DNA from: JALONO01 sp038209965
Lineage (GTDB): Bacteria; Bacteroidota; Bacteroidia; Cytophagales; Thermoflexibacteraceae
Length of the DNA: 64,000 nucleotides
Reading direction: 5' to 3'
Assembly (NCBI GenBank): GCA_038209965.1
Contig: JBBQXF010000006.1
Location: 13,756 to 77,755 of the forward strand
Shown: positions 41,411-49,931 of the stretch, piece after piece
Layout: every line of letters starts with the position of its first letter
Position numbering within the stretch: position 1 is the first letter of the stretch
The notes under the pieces: generated by a model
What the model was told of the DNA's origin: nothing
Seen by the model: the letters and a program-made list of their open reading frames with translations, nothing else
Databases searched by the model: none
Translations under genes and position numbers: made by a program

Positions 41411-44400
41411 ATGCACCTCCGTTTCCTCTATGGCTTGTTGATTGGCGGCTTGTTCGCCTGCGGGCCACGACCAGCCCCTCCAGCCGCCCAGCACCTTTCC
41501 CCAGAACTCCAAAAAGCCTTGGCCAGTTTTGAACTGGCCGATGATTTTGAAATTGAACTGTACGCGGCCGAGCCGTTGATTGCCGATCCTGTCGCCATGG
41601 AGGTGGATGAAAACGGCACCGTCTATGTCGTGGAGATGCACGGCTACCCGCTGGACAAAAGCGGGACGGGGAAGGTGAAAATATTGACCGACACTGACCA
41701 CGATGGATACCCGGACGCGAGCCAAGTTTTTGCCGATAGCCTCGTGCTGCCCACGGGCATTATGCGGTGGCAAAAGGGGGTGATCGTGACCGACCCGCCC
41801 AATGTCCTCTACTTGGAAGATACCACCGGGGACGGCAAGGCCGATATCAGGAAAGTGCTATTGACGGGGTTTGCGCTGTCCAATCCCCAGCACAACCTCA
41901 ACAGCCCGATTTTTGGGTTGGACAACTGGATCTACCTGGCCCACGAAAGTTCGATCACGCCCAATGTCTATAAAAAGGAGTTTGGCGATGAGGGCACCAA
42001 AATTCATTTCCCCGATCGGCCGGCGGCCACGCTGCCCAAGAATGCCAATGGGCGCAATGTACGCTTTAAACCAGGCACTTACGAACTGGAAATGCTGGCC
42101 GGGGAAACCCAGTTTGGTCAAACTTTTGATGCGTATGGCCACCACATTCTCACCAGCAACGCCCACCACCTCTTCCACGAAGCCATTGCCGACCGCTATT
42201 TGCGGCGCAATCCCGGCCTGTTGGTAGCAGATGCGACCCAGTCAATGCCCGATCACGGCGATGCCTGCGAGGTGTACCCCATCACCCAAAATCCTGAACA
42301 CCAACTGCTTACCGATGTGGGCGTGATCACCTCCTCCTGTGGGGTCACGTGGTATTTGGGCGGACTTTTCCCCGAAAAATACAAAGACATGACCGTCATT
42401 GCCGAGCCAGTCCATAACTTGGTCCATGCCGATTTTATCAAAGACAACGGAGCCAGTTTTGTGGCCAGCCGAGTGTTCGAGAAAAAGGAGTTTTTGGCCT
42501 CCAAGGATGCTTGGTTTCGTCCGGTCAATTTTTATGTCGGGCCCGACGGCGCACTCTACGTGATCGATTATTACCGCCAAATAGTGGAGCATCCCGAATG
42601 GATGGCCGATGAAACCAATCAATCCGGTAAACTTTATAATGGAACCGATCAAGGGCGGATCTACCGGATCAAGCCCAAGGGAACCACATTGGCCAAGTTC
42701 GTTGGACTGGGCAAGGCCACCGACGAAACATTGGTGAATCAATTGAAAAGTGCCAATATTTGGTTCCGCCGCACCGCCCAGCGCTTGCTGCTGGATCGGC
42801 AGTCCCCGGCTACTTTGCCCTTGCTGCGCGACTTGATCAAAGCCGACCAATCGCCCGAGAGCGTGGTGCACGCGCTCTGGACTTTGCACGGGCTGGGGGC
42901 GATTGCTCAAGCTCCCGAGCTGTTGAAACGGGCGTTGGCCCATGCCAATGCTGGGGTGCGCGAAAATGCGATCAAGATCGTTGAAGTTGCTTTTATCAAC
43001 CAGCCCGATACTGCCCAACAAGCCGTTTGGCTCGCCCAGCTCATCGAGCTAGCCCAGCGCGATCCGTCGCCCAAAGTCCGATTCCAATTGCTGTGCACCC
43101 TTGGCTTTGGGGCAGGTACCGACGTGCTGGCTGCCCGCAATGAACTGCTGTTGAAGGACATAGAGGACAAATGGGTGCAATACGCCGCCCTTTCGGCGGC
43201 CCAAGGCAAAGAAATGGAAGTGTTTGATTTTGCGGTCCAGCAGTTGGCCAGCCAGCCGAGTACGGGCAAGAGCCTGTTCTTTGCCAATGTGAGCGCCCTG
43301 ATCGGGTTGGGCCAAGATCCAGCCCTGATCGGCCAGTTGATCCATAAAGTGGCCCAAGATCGGGGGGGCGAAAATGCGTGGTGGCAGGCCGCCAGTTTGG
43401 CCGGGCTGGGCAAAACCTTGGCGTACATGGATTTGGACGGAGCCTTGGCCACCGAAAAAGGGTTGTTGCTGGGCAACTTGGCTGCTGACAAAGCCCCCGA
43501 ATTGCAAAAAGCCAGCTTGGCTTTATTGGAAGTCATCGGGTTGCCGGGGGAGGTGGCCCTCCGGCCAGCCGTGGCGCGGGCCTTGGCAGTGCTCGGCGAC
43601 CAGCGGGCCGACGATCAGGCCCGATCCATGGCCATTGGCTTGCTGGCCCTGCACCAGCCCGACCAATACGCAGCGCAAATCCAACAGTTGATCACGCCCC
43701 AAAGCTCCAGCGACCTGCAAAAAGTGGCCATGCAGGCCCTCAACAAGACCAAAGGCACCCAAGTTTGCGGGTTTTTGCTCAAAGAATGGCCCAATTTTAC
43801 CCCCGAAATCAAAGAAGAAGCCGTGGCGGTGCTGATGGAAAACCGGGAGCGTACCCAGTTCCTGCTGGCCGCCCTAGCCGATAAAAAAATCCCCAGCTCG
43901 GCCGTTGCGTGGCCCAACCAAGTGCGCCTGATGAACAACGATGACTTGGCGATCCGTCAAAAAGCGCGGATCCTTTTGGCCAGCCATGCCCCGGAAAAAA
44001 CCGCAATCTTGGCCCAGTACCAACCGGCTTTGTTGGAAAACGGTGATGTGGCCAATGGATTGGCCGTTTTTCACGCCCAATGTGCCCAGTGCCACCAAAT
44101 GAACGGACAGTTGGGCAAGGCCATTGGCCCCGATCTGGGCACGCTGCGCAACCGCCAGCCCCTCTCGATCGCGCTGGAAGTATTGGTGCCCAGCAACTCT
44201 ATTGCCGATGGTTACGAGTTCTGGACCGTTGAACGCAAAAGTGGTGGGATCAGCTACGGGATCATCAGCGCCGAAACCGCCACCTCGATCACCCTGCGGG
44301 ACTTGGCCGGGGCCGAGACGACCATCCCCCGCAAGGAAATTGCCAAACTTGCCGCCAGCAATACGTCGATAATGCCGGGCGGTTTTGCCCAATCGATTGA

Positions 44401-44452
44401 CCCCAAAGCCATGGCCGATTTGGTGGGTTTCATTAAAAATTACCGGGAATGA
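41411..44452 (+). CDS. PVC-type cytochrome c lipoprotein with NHL-like and HEAT-like domains
   Basis: 1013 residues, a lipoprotein by its LLIGGLFACGPRP start. Residues about 40-430 form a beta-propeller dehydrogenase-like domain (YAAEPLIADPVAMEVDENGT, TDTDHDGYPDASQVF as a Ca-binding loop, FGLDNWIYLAHES, NHLFHE-like repeats, PDGALYVIDYYRQIVEHPEW). A long helical stretch of about 400 residues resembles HEAT repeats. The C-terminus is a cytochrome c domain with the heme site CAQCHQ and IGPDLGTLRNR. Such proteins are common in Planctomycetes and Bacteroidota and are taken to oxidise sugars or alcohols outside the cell. A ceramidase-like gene follows after 74 bp. Confidence 0.9.
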   Translation: MHLRFLYGLLIGGLFACGPRPAPPAAQHLSPELQKALASFELADDFEIELYAAEPLIADPVAMEVDENGTVYVVEMHGYPLDKSGTGKVKILTDTDHDGYPDASQVFADSLVLPTGIMRWQKGVIVTDPPNVLYLEDTTGDGKADIRKVLLTGFALSNPQHNLNSPIFGLDNWIYLAHESSITPNVYKKEFGDEGTKIHFPDRPAATLPKNANGRNVRFKPGTYELEMLAGETQFGQTFDAYGHHILTSNAHHLFHEAIADRYLRRNPGLLVADATQSMPDHGDACEVYPITQNPEHQLLTDVGVITSSCGVTWYLGGLFPEKYKDMTVIAEPVHNLVHADFIKDNGASFVASRVFEKKEFLASKDAWFRPVNFYVGPDGALYVIDYYRQIVEHPEWMADETNQSGKLYNGTDQGRIYRIKPKGTTLAKFVGLGKATDETLVNQLKSANIWFRRTAQRLLLDRQSPATLPLLRDLIKADQSPESVVHALWTLHGLGAIAQAPELLKRALAHANAGVRENAIKIVEVAFINQPDTAQQAVWLAQLIELAQRDPSPKVRFQLLCTLGFGAGTDVLAARNELLLKDIEDKWVQYAALSAAQGKEMEVFDFAVQQLASQPSTGKSLFFANVSALIGLGQDPALIGQLIHKVAQDRGGENAWWQAASLAGLGKTLAYMDLDGALATEKGLLLGNLAADKAPELQKASLALLEVIGLPGEVALRPAVARALAVLGDQRADDQARSMAIGLLALHQPDQYAAQIQQLITPQSSSDLQKVAMQALNKTKGTQVCGFLLKEWPNFTPEIKEEAVAVLMENRERTQFLLAALADKKIPSSAVAWPNQVRLMNNDDLAIRQKARILLASHAPEKTAILAQYQPALLENGDVANGLAVFHAQCAQCHQMNGQLGKAIGPDLGTLRNRQPLSIALEVLVPSNSIADGYEFWTVERKSGGISYGIISAETATSITLRDLAGAETTIPRKEIAKLAASNTSIMPGGFAQSIDPKAMADLVGFIKNYRE

Positions 44453-44526
44453 ATTGCTTGACGGCAAAGTCACCGACTTGACAGAACAGAGCCAAACCGA
44501 CACTTACTCTTTAACCCAACCACCCA

Positions 44527-46080
44527 ATGATGAAATGGATCTTCCGCATTTTCCTCCTGCTGGTTTGCCTAGCCTGCTTGGGCCTGGCCTGGGCCTACCA
44601 CAATGGCCGGGATCGGTTCCCGGGCTATACCCTCCAACTGGACATTCCGGCCCCGGAACCGACCACTTTGCAGGTCGGTTTTGCGGCCCTGGCCATCACT
44701 CCCAAGCTCGAGGACACTTGGATCGATGCGGACAGCAACGCCCGCTATGAACCCCAAAACGGTGACACCTTCCAAGACAACAACCAAAATGGCAAGTTTG
44801 ATGCCTACTGGCTGGCCGGTTTCCAAAACATGCGCCCCGCCCAAGGGGTGAACGATGATATTTGGGCCCGGGCAATGGTGGTGGACGATGGCAAAACCCG
44901 TTTGGCCCTCGTGGGCATTGATCTGATCGGCTTCGGTCATGATGATGTGCTGGCCGTGAGGAAGCTGCTCCCCACCGAAGCGGGCATTACCTACTCGATC
45001 ATCTGCGCGTCGCACACCCACGAAGCTCCCGACTTTATCGGGCTTTGGGGCGAAGAATACAAACATGGCATTGATCCCGCTTTCAAACAGTATGTGTACG
45101 CCCAGACGGTCAAGGCCATTGTCCAAGCGGTAAAAAATAAACGGCCCGCCAAACTCAAATTTGCCATTGACGAAAACGGGGCCAAACCATTGGTGGCCGA
45201 CACCCGCCAGCCCGAAGTATATGACGCTGCCATCAAAATGATGCAAGCCATTGACAGCGAGGCCGATACCACGCTAGGCACTTTGGTGGTGTGGGGCAAC
45301 CACCCCGAAACCACTTGGGACAAGAACTTGCTCATCACCTCCGATTTTGTCCATTATTGGCGCAAGGGGATCGAGCAGGGTGTTTACCACGGTGACAGTT
45401 TAATGGCCAAAGGGCTGGGGGGCACGGCGGTGTTCATCAATGGGGCCATCGGCGGCCTAATGACCACCCCGCCCGAGTTGCCGGTCAAAGATCCATTCAC
45501 GGGTCAAGTTTTCACCACTCCATCGTTTGCCAAAGCCGAAGCTGAGGGCCAGACCTTGGCCTTGTTGACCCTCCAAGCCCTGCGGGATTCCCTCCAGACC
45601 GAAACAGTTGAAAAAACTGGGATCCGCCTCCGGGCTAGCACGATTGAGGTGCCATTGGACAATTCCCTCTACCGACTGGCGGTAGGCTTGGGCGTACTGG
45701 ATCGCGGGTACAGTTCATGGGGGAAAATGCGCACCGAAATAGCCGTGTTCCGCCTCGGCAACGCGGTGTTCCTCACCACCCCGGGCGAGCTCTACCCCGA
45801 ATTGGCCTACGGCGGCATCGCAGCCCCGGCGGGCCAAGATTTCAAACTGTCGGCCCAAGAAACGCCCCCGCTGGCCAATTTGGCCAAGGGTAAATACCTG
45901 TTCCTGTTGGGGTTGGCCAATGACGAAATCGGTTACATCATTCCCAAGAGCGAATGGGACACCGAAGCCCCGTACCTGTATGGGGCCAAAGAGCAACTGT
46001 ACGGGGAAATCAACTCGGTCGGCCCCGAAACCGCGCCCATCATCCACCGGGAAAGCCGGAGATTGTTGGAAGGGTTTTGA
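44527..46080 (+). CDS. neutral/alkaline ceramidase-like enzyme, membrane-anchored
   Basis: 517 residues with an N-terminal signal anchor (FRIFLLLVCLACLGLAWAY). The neutral-ceramidase N-terminal-type domain shows LQVGFAALAITP, VNDDIWARAMVVDDGKTRLA, the zinc-site-like SIICASHTHEAPDFIGLWG, TLVVWGNHPETT and LGGTAVFINGAIGGLMTTPP, and later VFLTTPGELYPELAYGG. An insert near residues 65-95 has two Asp-rich loops (DADSNARYEP, DNNQNGKFD) like calcium-binding EF-hand or thrombospondin repeats. It probably acts in the periplasm on an N-acyl amide, possibly a sphingolipid, which Bacteroidota do make. Repeats follow the stop at once. Confidence 0.9.
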   Translation: MMKWIFRIFLLLVCLACLGLAWAYHNGRDRFPGYTLQLDIPAPEPTTLQVGFAALAITPKLEDTWIDADSNARYEPQNGDTFQDNNQNGKFDAYWLAGFQNMRPAQGVNDDIWARAMVVDDGKTRLALVGIDLIGFGHDDVLAVRKLLPTEAGITYSIICASHTHEAPDFIGLWGEEYKHGIDPAFKQYVYAQTVKAIVQAVKNKRPAKLKFAIDENGAKPLVADTRQPEVYDAAIKMMQAIDSEADTTLGTLVVWGNHPETTWDKNLLITSDFVHYWRKGIEQGVYHGDSLMAKGLGGTAVFINGAIGGLMTTPPELPVKDPFTGQVFTTPSFAKAEAEGQTLALLTLQALRDSLQTETVEKTGIRLRASTIEVPLDNSLYRLAVGLGVLDRGYSSWGKMRTEIAVFRLGNAVFLTTPGELYPELAYGGIAAPAGQDFKLSAQETPPLANLAKGKYLFLLGLANDEIGYIIPKSEWDTEAPYLYGAKEQLYGEINSVGPETAPIIHRESRRLLEGF

Positions 46081-46110
46081 GGGTTGCCGTTGGGCCAAGT
46101 CTGCGAATGT

Positions 46111-46163
46111 TGGGCAAAGCCTGTAACTTTGCCCTGGAAATAGGCGAAAGTCGGTGACTTTCG
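46111..46163. repeat. double-hairpin repeat, copy 5
   Basis: First hairpin GGGCAAAG..CTTTGCCC, spacer TGGAAATAGG, second hairpin CGAAAGTC-GGT-GACTTTCG with perfect arms. A degenerate extra arm lies just before it (GGCCAAGTCTGCGAATG). It begins about 30 bp after the ceramidase stop. Confidence 0.7.
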
Positions 46164-46186
46164 TTAAACGACGGCCCCCTTTACCA

Positions 46187-46216
46187 TTGTTGGTGTTGGC
46201 AAAGCGCACCAACAAC
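46187..46216. repeat. TTGTTGGTG hairpin repeat, copy 3
   Basis: TTGTTGGTG, TTGGCAAAGCG and a perfect CACCAACAA partner, 23 bp after double-hairpin copy 5. Confidence 0.65.
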
Positions 46217-46294
46217 AAATAAGCGCTCATCCAGCACATGGACGGGTATTGAACAACTATTTCAAGGCTTTGCCAGCTTTCTGACTAAACGAAC

Positions 46295-46500
46295 ATGCAA
46301 CAGGAAAAGTTGGCGGGCATTGGCCGGGGAAACGCTTTCTACAATGCGCCGGGGAACGCGGAGCACCGCTGGAAGACTGCGCGTCTGCGGTTCAACGGCG
46401 GCGTGGAGCGCACCGGCGACTTTGGCCTCAACTGGGACGAGAGCGGGGCGCGCATGTACAAGAAACGGTTTCCCCCGCCCGCCGTGCCCCGCTTCCATCT
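46295..46500 (+). pseudogene. possible RHS-repeat core fragment
   Basis: A GC-rich frame contains RFNGGVERTGDFGLNWDE then SGARMYKKRF, close to the FNGKE..L.LNWYDFGARMYD pattern at the end of Bacteroidota RHS/YD proteins. The usual continuation (LGRW..VDPL) is missing, and there is no convincing start, so this would be a stray fragment. The base composition is higher in GC than the neighbours. Confidence 0.35.
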
Positions 46501-46501
46501 A

Positions 46502-47950
46502 CTAAGCCACTTGCGGGAAAGCCACCAACAAAGCCGTATGTTCCACGTAATCAAGTAGTTTGATTAGTTCAGTTTCGGTGGTCAATGGGTTCATGAGGGT
46601 GGTGCGCAAGTAAACACAGCCTCTTAGGCTGGTCTGTACGATGTAGAACCGGCCCGATTCCACAATGGCCTGCCGGATCCCTTGGTTCAACGCATTTGCC
46701 TCGGCAACCGACTGATCGGGCAATAAGTAGCGAAAACAGACAATATTGGCTTGGGGGGCGACGGCCAATTCCAATTGGGGCCGTTGTTGGATCAGTTGGG
46801 CGAATTGCCGGCCCAGATCATACAAGGTGGTGACGTAATCATCAAACAGTGGCAGCCCGTAGGTGCGCAGGAGCACATAGACTTTGATGCTCATCATCAG
46901 TTTGGTGCATTCAAACGTCCGTTTGGCTAAGTTGAACCACTCCCGGTCGGTCTGGGCCCATAGATATTGGGCTTTTTGGGCAAAAGTTTGGTAAGAATCA
47001 TCCCCATTTTTGAACACCAGGCCGGTGACCAAAGCGGGTGTCATCAACATTTTGTGAAAATCCACCACCACCGAATCGGCCAAATGGATTCCTTGGGCCA
47101 GATTTTTGTACTTTTTGGTGAAAACCACTGCTCCTCCGTGGGCCCCGTCTACGTGGAACCAAAGCCCGTGGGCTTGGCAGAAGGCGGCGATCGCCCCCAA
47201 ATCGTCGTAGGAACCGGTGGAGGTGGAACTGGCGCTGCCCACCACGGCGATCACTTGTTTGCCATCGGCCAACGCCTGCTGGTAACAGGCTGCCAACAAA
47301 TCGGTGCGCATTTGATAAGCATCGTCCACGGGTACTTTGATCACCCCGGCCGCGCCCCAGCCCATGATGCGCACAGTCCGCTCAACGCAATAATGGGCCT
47401 CTTCCGACACCATGATTGCGTATTGGTGCTGGGTTCCTGTTTCCCAAACGTCCTCATTGGCCTTTTGTTTACGGGCGCAGAGCATGGCTGTCAGGTTGGC
47501 CAGCGTACCGCCGGAGGTCAAAAACCCACCAGCCTGCTCACCGAACCCGATGGCCTTGCGCAGGGTATCGATCACGATGCGCTCGATCACCGTGGCCGAA
47601 GCACCCATTTCATACACGGCCATGCCATTGTTGAGCAAGGCTGAAACCAAACTGGCCAAAGCTGTGGCTGGGGCTGGCCCACTTACTTGGTGGCCCATGT
47701 AGTGCGGGTGGTGGATGTGGATCGAGTTGGCCAAAAGTTTGGTAAAAAAACTGTTCAAGTCGGCCTTGCCCCACTGGTCAGCTTCGGCCTCCCAATCGGC
47801 CAGCAGCGCATCCGGGGCCAGCCAAGGCAAGACTGGATGCGGCCCAGCTTGTTGATCGCGCTCGAGATAGTCGGCCAATTGATCGATCAGGGCGTGGCCT
47901 TGCTGGCGAAAAGTAGCCGGATCGTAGGCCTGAACAAGCAGAGGGGTCAT
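46502..47950 (-). CDS. PLP-dependent group II amino-acid decarboxylase
   Basis: 482 residues from the ATG at 47950 (MTPLLVQAYDPATFRQ); the frame upstream is not needed. Group II fold: HPHYMGHQVSGPAPATALAS, GGFLTSGGTLANLTAML, HYCVERTVRIMGWGAAG, WFHVDGAHGGAVVFTKKY with the PLP Asp, and SVVVDFHKMLMTPALVTGLV with the Schiff-base Lys. The C-terminal part ends LRTTLMNPLTTETELIKLL. The group covers DOPA/tryptophan, glutamate and diaminobutyrate decarboxylases; this one resembles the diaminobutyrate/aromatic branch, but the substrate is not settled. It is divergent from the FucP-type gene. Confidence 0.91.
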   Translation of the reverse strand: MTPLLVQAYDPATFRQQGHALIDQLADYLERDQQAGPHPVLPWLAPDALLADWEAEADQWGKADLNSFFTKLLANSIHIHHPHYMGHQVSGPAPATALASLVSALLNNGMAVYEMGASATVIERIVIDTLRKAIGFGEQAGGFLTSGGTLANLTAMLCARKQKANEDVWETGTQHQYAIMVSEEAHYCVERTVRIMGWGAAGVIKVPVDDAYQMRTDLLAACYQQALADGKQVIAVVGSASSTSTGSYDDLGAIAAFCQAHGLWFHVDGAHGGAVVFTKKYKNLAQGIHLADSVVVDFHKMLMTPALVTGLVFKNGDDSYQTFAQKAQYLWAQTDREWFNLAKRTFECTKLMMSIKVYVLLRTYGLPLFDDYVTTLYDLGRQFAQLIQQRPQLELAVAPQANIVCFRYLLPDQSVAEANALNQGIRQAIVESGRFYIVQTSLRGCVYLRTTLMNPLTTETELIKLLDYVEHTALLVAFPQVA

Positions 47951-48193
47951 GGCAAAAATGGTTTTGGGCAAAGATAGCCAAGTTTGGCCATGGCCATTTG
48001 CCAACCAATGCCAGTGGTGCTGCCAGCCAGCCTCTACGGACTAGCCAGCGCGTGATAATTGTTCAATTGTTAATCTTTGGCCCAGTTTTTTGCAAAAAGC
48101 AACGGGAAAACAAGGCCATCAAGCCTTTTTTGTGCAAATTTGGCGGGTGCTCGCAAACAAGTAGCAACTTCTACCTTTTTTCAAGAAAACAAA

Positions 48194-49609
48194 ATGACAA
48201 CAAACCGATCCGCCCTATTCACCCTGATGAACGTTTGGTTTTTCTGGGGCTTTGTGGCCGCCTCCAATGGAATTTTGATTCCATTGTTCAAAGAAAAGTT
48301 CAGCCTTTCCCAAGGCCAGTCGCAATTGGTCGACTCAGCCTTTTATGCGGCGTATTTTATTGGCTCAATTCTTTACTTCGTTGTTTCGGGAGCCCTGAAA
48401 ACTGATATTCTCAACAAAATAGGTTATAAAAACGGAATTGTCTACGGGCTGATCCTGTCGGCGGCAGGTTCGTTGCTGTTCATCCCGGCGGCCGATACCC
48501 AATCGTTCGCGCTGTTGCTCTCCGCGCTCTTCGTGGTAGGGTTGGGTTTTTCGCTCCAGCAGATCGCTACTAATCCCTACATGATTGCCTTGGGCGACCC
48601 GGCCACGGGGGCCTTGCGGATCAACATGGGCGGGGCAGTCAACAATTTTGGCACCACCATTGGGCCGGTGCTGGTGAGCTATGCCATTTTCGGGGCCTTC
48701 ACCGACGATGCCGCCAAAACCGCTACTGTTGAGTCGGTCAAAACGCCCTATCTCATCCTGGGGGCCTTGTTCTTGGTGTTTGCCGTTTGGTTTTCCTTGG
48801 CCAAACTGCCCCGGATCAGCAACGATGAAACGGTGGAAATCGGGACCGGAGCCCTCAAATTTCCCCAATTGGTGCTGGGCATGGTCGCCATTTTCATGTA
48901 CGTGGGCGTAGAGGTGACCATCGGCAGCAACTTGGGCGAGTACTTGGCCCAGACCCAGCAACTGGATTCCTCCAAAATCTCGATGTACATCTCCTTGTTC
49001 TGGGGCAGTCTGATGATGGGCCGCTGGACCGCTTCGCTGCCCGGTTTTGGGGTCACTGGCACCACGCGGCAAATCATGACCGTGCTCCTCCCGTTCATCG
49101 CTTTTGGGGTGGTGCTCGGGGTCAATGCCCTCCACGGCAGCGATGTTTCCCTGTTGTATCCCTACGCATTTTGCATTTTTGGCGTGGTGGCGGCCTTCTT
49201 TTTTAGCGGCGACAAGCCCGTGCGCACCATGCTCATTTTCACGGGGATGGGCGGACTGGCCATGACCATCGGCCTGCTCACCAGTGGGCAAGTGGCCCTG
49301 TTTGCCTTTATCAGTGGCGGGCTGGCCTGCTCCATTTTGTGGCCCTGCATTTTTTCCCTGGCCACGGCGGGCTTGGGCAAATATACCAGCCAAGGCTCGG
49401 CGTTTTTGATCATGATGATCTTGGGCGGGGCCATTGTCCCGGTGTTGCAGGGCACACTGGCCGACAGCATCGGGATCCAATATTCTTATGTAGTGGCCCT
49501 GCTCTGCTTTGGATACCTCTTTTTCTTTGCCATGCGGGTGCAAACTGAATTGCGGAAGCAGGGCATTGATTTTGACCAAACAGTGACCAACACTGGCAAA
49601 GGCCACTAA
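48194..49609 (+). CDS. sugar:proton symporter, FucP/GluP type (MFS)
   Basis: 471 residues from the ATG at 48194 (MTTNRSALFTLMNVWFFWGF), preceded by AAGAAAACAAA. Twelve hydrophobic spans. FHS-family features: LMNVWFFWGFVAASNGILIP in span 1, QSQLVDSAFYAAYFIGSILY in span 2, LSAAGSLLFIPAA, VGLGFSLQQIATNPYMIALG, NFGTTIGPVLVSY, MYVGVEVTIGSNLGEYL and WGSLMMGRW. Family members import fucose, glucose, galactose or related sugars with protons. No sugar-catabolic gene or kinase adjoins. A strong nested hairpin follows. Confidence 0.93.
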   Translation: MTTNRSALFTLMNVWFFWGFVAASNGILIPLFKEKFSLSQGQSQLVDSAFYAAYFIGSILYFVVSGALKTDILNKIGYKNGIVYGLILSAAGSLLFIPAADTQSFALLLSALFVVGLGFSLQQIATNPYMIALGDPATGALRINMGGAVNNFGTTIGPVLVSYAIFGAFTDDAAKTATVESVKTPYLILGALFLVFAVWFSLAKLPRISNDETVEIGTGALKFPQLVLGMVAIFMYVGVEVTIGSNLGEYLAQTQQLDSSKISMYISLFWGSLMMGRWTASLPGFGVTGTTRQIMTVLLPFIAFGVVLGVNALHGSDVSLLYPYAFCIFGVVAAFFFSGDKPVRTMLIFTGMGGLAMTIGLLTSGQVALFAFISGGLACSILWPCIFSLATAGLGKYTSQGSAFLIMMILGGAIVPVLQGTLADSIGIQYSYVVALLCFGYLFFFAMRVQTELRKQGIDFDQTVTNTGKGH

Positions 49610-49625
49610 AAGGTTGTGGTTTTAC

Positions 49626-49675
49626 GAAGTTCCCCATCGACGCGGCAAGGTTGCCGCTGCCCGGTGGGGAACTTC
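49626..49675 (+). terminator. nested hairpin after the sugar symporter gene
   Basis: Outer stem GAAGTTCCCCA / TGGGGAACTTC and inner stem GCGGCAA / TTGCCGC with a 2-base loop, 16 bp after the stop. Very stable, but no T run follows, so it may be a 3'-end structure instead of a classical terminator. Confidence 0.6.
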
Positions 49676-49931
49676 TGCTTTCAACCGATCCAGAGAAAGG
49701 CAAGTTGGTTTTGGGGACTGGCCCCAGTGCTGGTGACTGTTTTCGTAATTAAGAAATGGCAACTATTTGGGTGATTTTTTTGGGCTTTTACCCCAACAGG
49801 GCAATGCGTTTATGGAAAAGTAATTGAGCGTATCAAATGCGACCCCGTCGGGGCCGTACCAAACGTTGGTAATTTCGGTTTTTGCCTTATCTTTAAGCCG
49901 ACATACACCCAACAATGACCTGTTGTACCCG
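49676..49931. other. gene-free stretch
   Basis: Leader region of the following membrane cytochrome gene. No clear promoter pair, no RNA and no repeat seen. Confidence 0.4.

Noticed and set aside
46262..46498. Minus-strand frame opposite the RHS-like fragment
   Set aside because: No start context or recognisable pattern; the plus strand gives the only meaningful similarity.
48365..49606. Long minus-strand frame opposite the FucP-type gene
   Set aside because: A His/Gly/Gln-rich shadow without a fold pattern; the sense strand encodes a clear 12-span transporter.
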